A DNA stretch of 42,005 nt from Oscillatoriales cyanobacterium (GCA_004294385.1 REAP01000030.1:1-42005), one strand, 5' to 3'; positions 15,859 through 24,180 are shown, numbered from the stretch's first letter. Numbers and translations: made by a program. Notes: a model not told the origin generated them from the sequence alone.

Positions 15859-15888
15859 AAACACGCTCTCAATTTTGAGAGCGTGTTT
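15859..15888 (-). terminator. Terminator of the tRNA-Met gene
   Basis: A 14-base perfect stem AAACACGCTCTCAA / TTGAGAGCGTGTTT with two loop bases, followed on the minus strand by a T-run. It lies just past the tRNA 3' end and just before the promoter of the peroxiredoxin gene. Confidence 0.8.
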
Positions 15889-15903
15889 ATTGTCATTACA
15901 TTA

Positions 15904-15977
15904 TGGCTCAGGCGGGATTTGAACCTGCGACCTTGGGCTTATGAGTCCCCTGCGCTAACCAACTGCGCCACTGAGCC
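15904..15977 (-). tRNA. trnM: tRNA-Met (CAU anticodon), probably elongator
   Basis: A 74-base cloverleaf on the minus strand without an encoded CCA. The acceptor stem is GGCTCAG/CTGAGCC, the D arm is GCGC/GCGC with AGTTGGTTA, the anticodon loop is CTCATAA and the T loop is TTCAAAT. The first acceptor pair is G-C, so it is not an initiator. Three stem positions are non-canonical (27-43 G-A, 31-39 A-G, and 51-63 A-C in the T stem). A CAU anticodon could also be an isoleucine tRNA after lysidine modification, but the overall sequence fits elongator Met better. Confidence 0.88.
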
Positions 15978-16114
15978 AAAACCTGTTCACTATTTACTAT
16001 CGTAGCACAGTATTGCGAGATAGGATAGATGCTTGACTACATTATTTGTAATCACTAGGAGTAAAAGTTATGAGTTTTGCTAATGTTTCAAAACCCATAA
16101 CTTAAAACAAGTCC

Positions 16115-18556
16115 CTAGCGAGAAGCGCTGGAATCATCTTTTGGCAGAAAAGCCATAGGATTGACAGCTCCCGATCCGGCAGGATGAATTTCAAAGTGCA
16201 AGTGGGGCCCGGTACTAAAGCCAGTGCTGCCCATTTCCGAAATCTGTTCGCCTTGAGCGACTCTCTGACCCTTTTGCACCAAAATCCGGCTGTTGTGGGC
16301 ATAGACAGTTTCAGAGCCGTCAGGATGGGTAATTTCCACCAGATAGCCATAACCACCGTCGTTCCACTGTGCATAGGTAACAACCCCGTCAGAGGCTGCC
16401 ACAATCGGTGTGCCGATCGGACCTGCAATGTCAATACCCTTGTGCATCCGTCCCCAGCGCCAGCCGTAGCCAGAAGTGAAGACACCCTTAGCAGGCCAAA
16501 CAAACCCATTAGCCGACTGCTGTTTTGAGCCGTTAGGTAGATAGGTATCAGGGCTAGAAAGCGGGGGCAATTCAGGAGAAACCATCTGTCCCAAAGAGGG
16601 ATGACTGAGGGGGTCGTAACCCTGTGCGCCTAAAGGAGCAGTAGCCACCACAGGCCGATTATTGGAGGTCGGCATCAAGTTGATTGGTTCCGATTGGGCA
16701 GCGCGGGCAGCGTCAAAACGCTCTTGCTGCTGCTTCTGAACTTCCTCGCTCCACCCTCTCGACGGTGGTCTGCTGATTTCATTCTGCACCGTTCCACGGT
16801 ACTCTGGGGTGTAGAGATAGGGATTGAGCTGTTCGTTGTCCTCAGACGGGTTGCCCGAAGCCACTTGGGTTTCTGAGTCTGCCGTTGGAGCTAGGGCAAC
16901 TGAATTTGGCCCGATCGCATTTCGTTCTGCCCGATATTCCGATCGTAGTCGAACAACTTCTGCTCTTAATCGTTCAGCATAAGGGCTGAGTGCTTCGGCA
17001 GATTGAGTAGCAGCCGAGGACTCTGGTACAGCATTAGCGACATCAGTGGCTAAACCCTGGGTGCTGACAACTGGTGTCCAGTTAGCAGGCTGCGGGTATG
17101 CCGCCGTCAAGTTAGAGCTTGCAGTTGCAGTGGCTGCTGGCATTGGTAGCGCACTGGTATCAACAGCACCTGTGAAAGTTGGTTCGCCCTGAAGCTCCAA
17201 CTTCCTAGGTTCGCTAATGGTTTGAGAAACTTGAGTTAGCGAAATGTTGTTAATTTGGGGAACCATCGGCGCTGAAATATTGTTCAGACCTTCCAAGTTC
17301 GCCAGGGGAGAGACAATCGGTACGGTTGGCGCGGATACTGTAACGCCAGAACCAGGTATTTCCGACGTAGACGAGCTGGGGTTCAAAGATGCGGGAACCG
17401 AAGCTGCCGAGAAGGAAGATGTAGAGTTAGATGCCTGAATAGAAGCGGATGCTTGCGCCCCTGAATTATTTAACCCAACTTGGGGAATTTTCAGTCGTTG
17501 ATTAACATTCAGCAAATTGGGGTTGCCGAGCTTGTTGACGGAGATCAGGTCTTTTGCCTGTACACCCTGAGATTTGGCGATCGCACCTAGGGTATCTCCC
17601 GGACGCACACTGTACGACACATCCGTCTGTGCGGGTGTAGTACCCACTGAGGGAACTACCACAGCAGAGGGTAAACTGGGAGTTACCAGCGACTGTTCAA
17701 TGGGTGAGGTTGCTTGACCCAACCCGGCATTGGGAATTACTGGAACCGTTGCAGAAGTAGAAGATGCCTGCGTCGGTGCTGGCGATTGCAAAGATACAGC
17801 AGATGTAGATAAACTCGTTTCTGACTCATAACCCAACTGGGTCTGACCCAATTCGGCTGTGCGGTTTTCCTGTTTTTTCAAACTGTCGATCGCCCCGTTG
17901 GCATTCTCCACGGCGATCGAATTTTGATCAGGTCTCGTCGTGGCGAGGGAATTCGCTGGTGTTGATTGCGGCCCTGACTGCACCACCGAACGAGAAGAAG
18001 GCTCGGAGCCTGTTAGGTCTAATTTTTGTTCAGGATTGACCACCGGCGCATACTCTGGTGCTGCGGCGGTGTTGCCAGCATTCTCTTGTGGCGAGATGAC
18101 TTCCGTCGGCGGAATTGTCAGTTTTTGCCCTACTTGGAGTAAGGTATCGGATTTAATACCGTTGGCAGTTGCCAGTGCATTAGGCCCAACTGCATAGTCT
18201 TGAGATAACTCCCACAGAGTTTGTCCTGGCTGCACTTTAACCGCTAACCGTTTAGAAGATTCAGCGACTGGTGCGACTAGGGGAGCATCACCTACAGAGG
18301 TAGCGAGTTCGCTGACTGAGGCTGGCTGCACTTCAGCAGTGGGTTCTGGTGTCGGTGCGAGTTCAGATGCGCGAGCACTGTCCCCGGTTCTCGGCAGCAG
18401 GATGCCAGAAGCACCTACCGATATTGCCAGCCCGATCGTGGCGAGAGAGCGAAAGGAGCCAGTGCTTAGCGTTGTCTGTTTTGACTGCTCCGTAGAGCTG
18501 TCTCTGTCGATTTCACTAGCCTTAACAGGCTGGTTTTTGGGATATATTCGTTTCAA
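16115..18556 (-). CDS. LysM-M23 peptidoglycan hydrolase or envelope activator
   Basis: 813 residues. The start is a TTG at 18556 with a strong AGGAGG eight bases upstream. An N-terminal hydrophobic stretch (LATIGLAISVGASGILLP) after a polar segment may be a signal or anchor. Two LysM domains lie at ~108-155 (VQPGQTLWELSQDYAV, IPPTE) and ~315-360 (YSVRPGDTLGAIAKSQGV, LKIPQ). Long Ser/Thr/Pro/Ala-rich linkers separate them from the C-terminal M23 domain (~690-813), with zinc motifs HKGIDIAG and GPHLHFEIHP and the central TVYAHNS. All M23 zinc ligands appear present. It should act on peptidoglycan in the periplasm, resembling NlpD/EnvC-type or cyanobacterial septal hydrolases. Confidence 0.93.
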   Translation of the reverse strand: MKRIYPKNQPVKASEIDRDSSTEQSKQTTLSTGSFRSLATIGLAISVGASGILLPRTGDSARASELAPTPEPTAEVQPASVSELATSVGDAPLVAPVAESSKRLAVKVQPGQTLWELSQDYAVGPNALATANGIKSDTLLQVGQKLTIPPTEVISPQENAGNTAAAPEYAPVVNPEQKLDLTGSEPSSRSVVQSGPQSTPANSLATTRPDQNSIAVENANGAIDSLKKQENRTAELGQTQLGYESETSLSTSAVSLQSPAPTQASSTSATVPVIPNAGLGQATSPIEQSLVTPSLPSAVVVPSVGTTPAQTDVSYSVRPGDTLGAIAKSQGVQAKDLISVNKLGNPNLLNVNQRLKIPQVGLNNSGAQASASIQASNSTSSFSAASVPASLNPSSSTSEIPGSGVTVSAPTVPIVSPLANLEGLNNISAPMVPQINNISLTQVSQTISEPRKLELQGEPTFTGAVDTSALPMPAATATASSNLTAAYPQPANWTPVVSTQGLATDVANAVPESSAATQSAEALSPYAERLRAEVVRLRSEYRAERNAIGPNSVALAPTADSETQVASGNPSEDNEQLNPYLYTPEYRGTVQNEISRPPSRGWSEEVQKQQQERFDAARAAQSEPINLMPTSNNRPVVATAPLGAQGYDPLSHPSLGQMVSPELPPLSSPDTYLPNGSKQQSANGFVWPAKGVFTSGYGWRWGRMHKGIDIAGPIGTPIVAASDGVVTYAQWNDGGYGYLVEITHPDGSETVYAHNSRILVQKGQRVAQGEQISEMGSTGFSTGPHLHFEIHPAGSGAVNPMAFLPKDDSSASR

Positions 18557-19141
18557 AAAAACGACCTCCTACTGAAAAGCGCTAACTGTCCTTGGAAACA
18601 CACAAGGGATTGCATGACAACGATTTCAACCAACAAGCAAAAATATTCTGATTGTTGATAGCTATCATGCTTAAGCAAGATTACCTTGATTTTGAAATTT
18701 AGACAAGCTCGCACAGTCACAAAAATTCAAATATCCGGTAAAACTTGCTGCAATAACACCCTAAAACCCTTACACGGTAATAGCTAGAACAAATAAATAA
18801 AATATTGGTTCTGGCATGGCTAAGAGTGTCATGCTTGATGATCGGACTCTAGCCTAATTTTCCAAATACTTACAACCGTATATTTACTAGATATAGCGCC
18901 TCTATGTGATCTAAGTACGGTCTAGCGCGCTATATCGGTAACAAGCTCAGTTTTGGTGGTTGAATCATCCTTGAAGTAATTTGGTATTGTTGATCACAAT
19001 CTCTTTTTGGATAAATAAGAATCTATCAATTTTGGCTATTTAGAATCTCGCAGCTTTGATACAAATTTCTTATCTTTTGATCAAGATTTCCTAAAGGTAT
19101 ACAGCTATTAGATATCTATATGTGTATGTGTCGATAGTTGC
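18557..19141. other. Long 5' region of the LysM-M23 gene
   Basis: 585 bases with no gene, AT-rich. It holds the ribosome site of the peptidase gene and the 3' side of trmL. An inverted repeat GATATAGCGC (18890-18899) / GCGCTATATC (18927-18936) may form a hairpin. A palindromic ATTGTTGATCACAAT lies at about 18986-19000. I looked for a c-di-AMP riboswitch, common before such genes, and do not see its core motifs. Confidence 0.4.
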
Positions 19142-19603
19142 TTATCCGAGTTCGCCCAACTGTCGTTTTGCTTCAAATAAGCCAACAGCAGCGCTGACCG
19201 AAAGGTTTAAACTCCTTACTCCTGGCTCGCTCATGGGAATAACAACGGTGGCATCGCAGGCATCCAAAACGAATTGAGGAATGCCGACAGTTTCCGAGCC
19301 AAACATCAGCCAGTCGGTAGTTTGAAATTGAAATTGCGTGTAACTGCATCGCCCGCCAGTGGTGAATCCGATCGTCCGCCCGCCACGTTGCTGCTGAATC
19401 GCCGAAAAAGCTGCTAAATCTTCGTGACAGTGGAGCTTGACATAAGGCCAGTAATCTAAACCGGCTCGTTTGAGGTAGCGATCGCTAATTTCAAACCCCA
19501 GTGGGCCGACTAAATGCAATTCAGTGCTTGTAGCAGCGCAAGTGCGGGCGATATTACCAGTATTGGGGGGGATTTGGGGGTGAATCAAGACAAGTTGGGG
19601 CAT
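19142..19603 (-). CDS. trmL: tRNA (cytidine(34)-2'-O)-methyltransferase TrmL
   Basis: 153 residues, the standard length of the minimal SPOUT enzyme TrmL. The start MPQLVLIHPQIPPNTGNIAR and CAATSTELHLVGPLGF form motif 1. LMFGSETVGIP is motif 2 of the SAM-binding knot, and IPMSEPGVRSLNLSVSAAV is motif 3. It methylates the wobble ribose of tRNA-Leu isoacceptors using SAM. It lies downstream of gshA on the same strand, but 187 bases away with a repeat in between, so they are probably separate units. Confidence 0.95.
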   Translation of the reverse strand: MPQLVLIHPQIPPNTGNIARTCAATSTELHLVGPLGFEISDRYLKRAGLDYWPYVKLHCHEDLAAFSAIQQQRGGRTIGFTTGGRCSYTQFQFQTTDWLMFGSETVGIPQFVLDACDATVVIPMSEPGVRSLNLSVSAAVGLFEAKRQLGELG

Positions 19604-19605
19604 GA

Positions 19606-19650
19606 AGCTATGGAAGAAGAAAGTTCGGCAACGGATTTTGTAACGGATTT
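19606..19650. repeat. Copy of the repeat also found inside nnr
   Basis: AGTTCGGCAACGGATT, then TAACGGATTTAACGGA, matches the minus strand of 32871-32940 inside the nnr reading frame over about 45 bases. Here it lies just upstream of trmL, outside any gene. Confidence 0.7.
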
Positions 19651-19790
19651 AACGGAGGTCAATCAGAAGGAAACAGCTATTGGGAAATGTCGAAATCTAC
19701 CTTTGGGTAGATACGACTCATAGCTTTTATTTATAACCCGTGTCGGACGCGATTGATTAAATATTCTGATTTGTTTTGCAATGCTACTTT

Positions 19791-20942
19791 TCAAGCAGCT
19801 AGCTGGGCGCACAAATTATCTTCGAGCTCCCATTCCTGGTGAGCCATCCCATTAATTCCTTGCAGAATAATACTGCGGGTGTCCAAACCACTCTCATGCA
19901 GTTTCAACCACTGCTGGGCGGTGTTGCCTTCGCGTAGAATCTTTTTGAGCGGCAACAGAAAGCAGCTAAAGCCACGTTTTTTGGCAAAGGGCCAGACTTG
20001 CTGATAAATTTCCTCAATCCAATCTCGTGCGAGAATCGTTCTGCCATCTTGCCAGTGAATCAGTTCGGCATCCAAACTTTGCCGGGATGCAGCAATTTCG
20101 TTAGCGTCTGTCAGGGCTACTAAGTCTTGGTTACGGGTAGCCGCTGGCAAGGTGCTGAGTTCCAATGGGTCTAAGCTGGGGTCTTCCATCATCTGCCAAA
20201 TCCGAGCTTCTAACAAGGCAGTGATGGCCAACAGGGCAAGAGGATTGACTTCTAGGTCACAAATTCTCAGTTCGAGGCGATTCAGACAGTAGGGGCGTCG
20301 ATCGCCATTTGGCCGCACAGCAGACCACAGGTGGCGGACGTTTTGCATACTGCCAAGTTCTAGCTGTTCTTCAGTCCACTGGATGTAATGCTTGTGACTT
20401 TCAAACAGGGGGACGATGGCTGGAGTTTTGGGAAACAAACCCCAGCGGGTGGAATGATAGCCCGTGACTTCACCGTCGAGGAAGGGGGAAGAGGCGCTCA
20501 ATGCAAGGTAGAGGGGTGCTTCGACGCGGGCGAGGCGAATTGCCCGCATCAGCAGTTCTGGTTGGGAGATGCCGATGTTGATGTGAATGCTGGCGGTGAC
20601 GACTTTGGTGCCGTAGGTTTGCTCGATGTAGGTGTGGTAGGGGTTGTTGGGGTCCGATCGATAAAAGCGATCGCTTCCTCCGAGAGATAGGGTACTTCCT
20701 GGGAGCAAAGTGTAGTCGCCCAATTGTTTGAGATACTGTCGCAGCCTGACTCGTGGCTTGACTAGGGCACACAGCAGGCGATCGTAGCTGCACATGGGGG
20801 CAGTCGTGTACTCCACATTACGACTATCAGGCTCGCGCACAAATCCCTCTAGATCGGCGACTATGCGATCGGAGAGACCGACAACATCACCTTCGGGCGT
20901 GCCGGTATACATTTCTACTTCAAAACCTTTTGATAGCAGCAC
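19791..20942 (-). CDS. gshA: Glutamate-cysteine ligase, cyanobacterial type
   Basis: 383 residues, GTG start with GAGG seven bases upstream. The protein begins LLSKGFEVEMYTGTPEG and carries FVREPDSRNVEYTTAP, LPGSTLSLGGSDRFYRSDP, ASIHINIGI, STRWGLFPKTPAIVPLFESH, and CLNRLELRICDLEVNP, all strongly conserved in the cyanobacterial family TIGR02048. It makes gamma-glutamylcysteine, the first step of glutathione synthesis, in the cytoplasm. This is a different lineage from the E. coli enzyme. It is apparently a single-gene unit and complements the two peroxiredoxins nearby in redox defence. Confidence 0.95.
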   Translation of the reverse strand: MLLSKGFEVEMYTGTPEGDVVGLSDRIVADLEGFVREPDSRNVEYTTAPMCSYDRLLCALVKPRVRLRQYLKQLGDYTLLPGSTLSLGGSDRFYRSDPNNPYHTYIEQTYGTKVVTASIHINIGISQPELLMRAIRLARVEAPLYLALSASSPFLDGEVTGYHSTRWGLFPKTPAIVPLFESHKHYIQWTEEQLELGSMQNVRHLWSAVRPNGDRRPYCLNRLELRICDLEVNPLALLAITALLEARIWQMMEDPSLDPLELSTLPAATRNQDLVALTDANEIAASRQSLDAELIHWQDGRTILARDWIEEIYQQVWPFAKKRGFSCFLLPLKKILREGNTAQQWLKLHESGLDTRSIILQGINGMAHQEWELEDNLCAQLAA

Positions 20943-21025
20943 GTTTGTTCCTCAGCTAAGTTGAGCGCTACTTTCTAGTATCTCAAAAATTGACCAATTA
21001 AGACTATCTTCCACAAGGCGGAGTT

Positions 21026-21072
21026 ATAGAAGAAGGAAGAAGGAAGAAGGAAGAAGGAAGAAGGAAGAAGGA
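21026..21072. repeat. Tandem GAAGGAA heptamer tract
   Basis: About six GAAGGAA-type units in the promoter region of gshA. The same heptamer appears at 36120-36194. Confidence 0.9.
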
Positions 21073-21117
21073 AAATCCAATAATAGTCATAGTTTCAGCG
21101 ATCAAGAACGGTCAATC

Positions 21118-21220
21118 GATTTGAGATTTTAGATTGACCCCACGGATCAATTCGGGGGCTTGAGGATTTTCGATTTGAGATTTTGGATTGATTCCACGGA
21201 TCAATCCGGGGGCTTGTACC
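21118..21220. repeat. Two direct copies of a ~50-bp repeat
   Basis: Copies at 21118-21171 and 21172-21220 share GATTTGAGATTTT, CCACGGATCAAT and GGGGGCTTG with a few changes. They lie after the stop of the 272-residue gene (minus strand). They may act in termination; otherwise no function is visible. Confidence 0.8.
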
Positions 21221-21237
21221 ACCTTTGAAATTTTTGG

Positions 21238-22056
21238 TCAATAAACAAATTGCAATTCCGTAGGAAATCTTGCTTCTTCGGGTTCTGGATTGTAGATATA
21301 ATCGCAGTCAAAACGCAAAGCTTGAACGTGGCGACTGATAGAAAATCCACAGTTACTCACCATTTCTGTAGTAAAAGTTGCTGTTACTAATTCAATTAAT
21401 TTTTTATAGGCAATATCAGGCTGTTGAACGTAATAGGCGCGCCTCGCAAAAAAGATTTTTTCATCTTTCGGTACAATTATACCGTTGATTTTGTGTGCGT
21501 GTTGAATCGGCTTGATGTAGGTTTCAATAAACTGCCACTGATTTTTTTGTAGTCTCGCCAATCGTTCGTGTTGCAACCAGGTCATTTGAAATACAATTTT
21601 AATAAATTCAAAACCCAAAATGTAGTTAAAAACATTATTGCGTTCCTCTGTACTCAAGACGAAGCGCAGTGCAGATTCTAAATATTGGTCGTTTTGCCCG
21701 CGCACTTGTTGAGCGGAGTGGATGTAAAATTGTTTGATGTAGCTTCTTAAATCAGATTCGTTTAATTCTTTTTTTACTCGGAACCTGGTTAGATACTCTT
21801 TGACTCGGTGCAGAGTATCTACGTCTTCAAACATTTTTGAAACTAAGCCGTCGGCGGTGTAGTTATCTAAAAATTCCGCTTGCAAGTCGGGAGTGGACGC
21901 GCACAATATGTAACAGAGGGACAATAGGTAACGACGCTGGTTCCAAGGCAGGCTTTGGGCCCAATCTTTAGCTTCTACAGGAAGCTGCCCTAGGATGGTA
22001 TCTGTATGTCGGTGTTGAGAAAGGTCGGCATCATATTTATTTTTTTCTTTAATCAT
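21238..22056 (-). CDS. Hypothetical cyanobacterial protein, 272 residues
   Basis: ATG at 22056. The chain is mainly helical, soluble, and contains QLPVEAKDWAQSLPWNQRRY, LLSLCYILCASTPDLQAEFL, and YIKQFYIHSAQQVRGQNDQY. The C-terminal part has KIFFARRAYYVQQPDIAYKK and FDCDYIYNPEPEEARFPTEL. I have an impression of it as a conserved cyanobacterial protein but cannot name a family or function. There is no signal peptide or membrane helix. A CRP-like palindrome lies about 138 bases upstream. It is not obviously tied to the graspetide genes, which lie 630 bases upstream on the same strand. Confidence 0.7.
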   Translation of the reverse strand: MIKEKNKYDADLSQHRHTDTILGQLPVEAKDWAQSLPWNQRRYLLSLCYILCASTPDLQAEFLDNYTADGLVSKMFEDVDTLHRVKEYLTRFRVKKELNESDLRSYIKQFYIHSAQQVRGQNDQYLESALRFVLSTEERNNVFNYILGFEFIKIVFQMTWLQHERLARLQKNQWQFIETYIKPIQHAHKINGIIVPKDEKIFFARRAYYVQQPDIAYKKLIELVTATFTTEMVSNCGFSISRHVQALRFDCDYIYNPEPEEARFPTELQFVY

Positions 22057-22193
22057 TGCCTGGAACCTTGATGATTAAGTAGAGGTGGTAATGTATCGCA
22101 GACGAGGGGAAGGGACAGGAATGATGGAGAGATGCACTTACTGATTATTTTTTTATTATTGATTCTAGTATATATCTCGCTCTGGCTGCGTTA

Positions 22194-22209
22194 CGTGATC
22201 TATCTCACA
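22194..22209. promoter_or_regulatory. Candidate CRP-type operator
   Basis: CGTGATCTATCTCACA matches the cyanobacterial cAMP receptor consensus TGTGATCTAGATCACA at 13 of 16 positions, with both half-sites nearly intact. It lies about 138 bases before the ATG of the 272-residue gene, a position suiting activation. No experimental support. Confidence 0.35.
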
Positions 22210-22462
22210 TTTTTTATGGTTAAAAATCACAAATTTTCGGTGTTGCGATCGCGTCTTGAGCAGGGCGAGTGTCACACAAACAACTTATTCCCGTCACGAT
22301 AGTATCTGCGAGTTTAGTTGAACAGTGGTTAAATTGAATTGATGTGCGATCGCGCCCCGTAGCTCAGTAGTTGTGCCAACTTATACTGGTACTGTGTTTT
22401 TTCCAGGGAGATACATTGTCAGGAGACTGGTGATTGGAGGATCTTACAGCCCGATCGCACTT

Positions 22463-22486
22463 GAACAGGCAGGATGCCTGTTCCAC
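22463..22486. repeat. Solo core palindrome of the MITE-like family
   Basis: GAACAGGCAGGATGCCTGTT plus CCAC. It matches the half-core of the elements at 30523 and 41845, but without a visible terminal inverted repeat. Confidence 0.8.
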
Positions 22487-22685
22487 AAGAATTATGGGAG
22501 ATGTCTAATCTACAATATAATAAACCCGCCCCGGCCACGATATTATAGTCGATCTGATTCCTTGTCATTGCGAGGAACGTTAGCGAAGCGATCCGTTCAC
22601 CGAAGGCGTTCCCGTTCCCCGCAGGGGTTCCCGAAGGGTAGGGTAGGAAAGCAATCCCAATAAAATGTGTAATTCCTGATAAAAT

Positions 22686-23690
22686 TCAGCAATCCTGTTG
22701 ATATTGCAGCGCTAAATCTTCAATCAGTTCCACCATTGCGCGAACCATAGGCATTTTAGTGAGAATTTCGATCCAATACCACTGTCCGTTGGGATTGAGT
22801 TCGATAAAATAGAGCGTATCATCATCGTCACGAATGATGTCGAATGCACCAAAATTCAGACCAAACTCGTCGAGCATTTGATGAAGTTTGTTGAGATAGT
22901 CGATCGGCAATTTGTCGGGAACATGAACGAGTTTATCTGGTTCGGTGACGCGCCAATCTAAGGTCACATCTGCATCGTTGGTATGTTTGGCATCAATCCG
23001 ACAGACAAAATCATGCTTACCAATTAATGTAACGCGATATTCTGCTTTCTTTTGAATGCGTTTTTGAATAAAAACAGGCGCTAATCGAATACTGTCTCGA
23101 AATTCCTCAAGTGTTTCTACATCGATCGGGCGAGTATAGCAAGCGTACTGCTTTTCATCATGTAAAAAACCAGAGTAGCGCATCGGTTTGACAATGCACT
23201 TTCCCTGTTGTGTCACAAAGTTGCAAGCAGCATCGTAGGAATTGGTGACGAGTGTTGGAGGGATGGTAATTCCTAGCTTGTGAGCAATTGGAATCTGATT
23301 GATTCGGTGAGATGGCAATCTAATTTTGTAGTAGTTATTGACCCATCTAGCTTTGGGATAGAGTCCAGAAATAGAATACATTAAAGATTCTGTTTCTTCT
23401 TGACAATACTTGATTGCCCAATCATCATTAACTTCTGGATAAACTTGATAATCCTGTGGTTTTCGCCACCAAATTACGCCAATATCTTGAACTTCTTTCA
23501 AGGAGTCTTCAAAGGACAAAAAAGTTTGACTGGGATTGCCAGAAGCTTGCCATTCATAAAAATAATGACTTTTTTGAATAAAACTTTCTGAATTTAATCT
23601 AATTGCTCGAATATTTGATTGTTGCAATTCGTTGATAATAACATCCGCATGAATATCAGTCTCGGAAGTCACGATTAAAATGTCGGTCAT
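22686..23690 (-). CDS. ATP-grasp ligase of a graspetide (MvdC/MvdD-like)
   Basis: 334 residues from the ATG at 23690; the frame is open to 23759 but that reads into the hairpin. It begins TDILIVTSETDIHADVIINE, typical of MvdC/MvdD-like maturases, with IGVIWWRKPQDYQVYPEV in the leader-peptide-binding half. The ATP-grasp core shows GKCIVKPMRYSGFL, FIQKRIQKKAEYRVTLIG, and the metal/phosphate motif FGAFDIIRDDDDTLYFIELN with NPNGQW. Such enzymes join Asp/Glu side chains to Ser/Thr (ester) or Lys (amide) in a precursor. The precursor-like gene lies 112 bases upstream. No second ligase, acetyltransferase or transporter is beside it, unlike the fuller microviridin clusters. Confidence 0.9.
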   Translation of the reverse strand: MTDILIVTSETDIHADVIINELQQSNIRAIRLNSESFIQKSHYFYEWQASGNPSQTFLSFEDSLKEVQDIGVIWWRKPQDYQVYPEVNDDWAIKYCQEETESLMYSISGLYPKARWVNNYYKIRLPSHRINQIPIAHKLGITIPPTLVTNSYDAACNFVTQQGKCIVKPMRYSGFLHDEKQYACYTRPIDVETLEEFRDSIRLAPVFIQKRIQKKAEYRVTLIGKHDFVCRIDAKHTNDADVTLDWRVTEPDKLVHVPDKLPIDYLNKLHQMLDEFGLNFGAFDIIRDDDDTLYFIELNPNGQWYWIEILTKMPMVRAMVELIEDLALQYQQDC

Positions 23691-23720
23691 AACTAAATCA
23701 ATTGAAATAAAGTTGACAAT

Positions 23721-23757
23721 GAAAGACCTGTAGTATAAGGATTTATACAGGCCTTTC
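23721..23757 (-). terminator. Hairpin between precursor and ligase (attenuator-like)
   Basis: On the minus strand GAAAGGCCTGTA pairs with TACAGGTCTTTC over 12 pairs with one G-U that is only paired in that strand's RNA. No long U-run follows, so read-through is expected. It would make precursor mRNA more abundant than ligase mRNA, as common in peptide clusters. Confidence 0.6.
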
Positions 23758-23802
23758 AAAAAATGAAAGTAAAATCAAAAAATCTATTGTCCAGAAGAAG
23801 CT

Positions 23803-24024
23803 TTAGTCATCTTCTTGCTGGTCGTCATCATTAGCATCAAACTGCTTATAAGTGGAGCCGTTATTAGTACACCAAGAGTTGCTCATGGAGGTGATGTTGG
23901 AAGTCTGTGTGGTCGGATCGTAGCTAAACGTTTCCTCGGCGGTGATGCCGTACTTGGGTAAGATGCTCAGGTGCATCATCAAAGGATTTGCTTTTTTGTC
24001 GAGAGCGATCTGGGTAGTCGTCAT
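23803..24024 (-). CDS. Graspetide (omega-ester/amide RiPP) precursor peptide
   Basis: 73 residues from the ATG at 24024; a GTG at 24063 would add 13 residues and is less likely. Leader: MTTTQIALDKKANPLMMHLS, then ILPKYGITAEETFSYDP. Core-like tail: SNSWCTNNGSTYKQFDANDD, then DQQEDD. The tail pairs Ser/Thr/Lys acceptors (T, S, T, K) with a run of Asp/Glu donors in that order, the layout of microviridin-type substrates (T-x-K ... D/E). The leader lacks the classic PFFARFL motif but has PLMMHL. The partner ligase is directly downstream. Sequence alone does not show how many rings form. It is my inference that this is the substrate. Confidence 0.85.
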   Translation of the reverse strand: MTTTQIALDKKANPLMMHLSILPKYGITAEETFSYDPTTQTSNITSMSNSWCTNNGSTYKQFDANDDDQQEDD

Positions 24025-24089
24025 AACTTGATTTTTATTGAGTGATGGTTTCACACTAACCACAATACAACTTGCACATTGATTTGTAT

Positions 24090-24180
24090 AGTCGAATAAA
24101 GTCGAATAAAGTCGGATAATACAGAAATTTTTAAGAGCGATTCAACCGTTTTTGTATTTAAGGCGAAAATAGTCGGATCT
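24090..24180. promoter_or_regulatory. Direct repeats in the divergent promoter region
   Basis: Three consecutive 10-base repeats AGTCGAATAA, AGTCGAATAA and AGTCGGATAA (24090-24119), plus AGTCGGATCT at 24171. They lie between the precursor (minus) and the HTH-containing gene (plus). The 10-base period places them on the same face of the helix, suiting a cooperative regulator. Confidence 0.55.

Larger units (their letters stand above)
22057..22685. other. 629-base gap between hypothetical gene and graspetide ligase
   Basis: Contains the promoter region of the 272-residue gene, a CRP-like site, a possible 5' tRNA fragment (22352-22370), one solo palindrome GAACAGGCAGGATGCCTGTT (22463-22482), and a scrambled repeat with TCATTGCGAGGAACGTTAGC (from 22566). 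No gene is visible. The open frame 22373-22663 reads through these repeats. Confidence 0.5.

Noticed and set aside
18557..18900. Possible c-di-AMP (ydaO-type) riboswitch before the LysM-M23 gene
   Set aside because: Such switches precede similar genes in cyanobacteria, but the conserved core motifs are not visible on the minus strand.
19514..19723. 69-codon open frame across the trmL start
   Set aside because: It overlaps trmL antisense and the dispersed repeat shared with nnr.
22373..22663. 96-codon open frame after the tRNA-like fragment
   Set aside because: It reads through palindromic and scrambled repeats, has no ribosome site, and resembles nothing.
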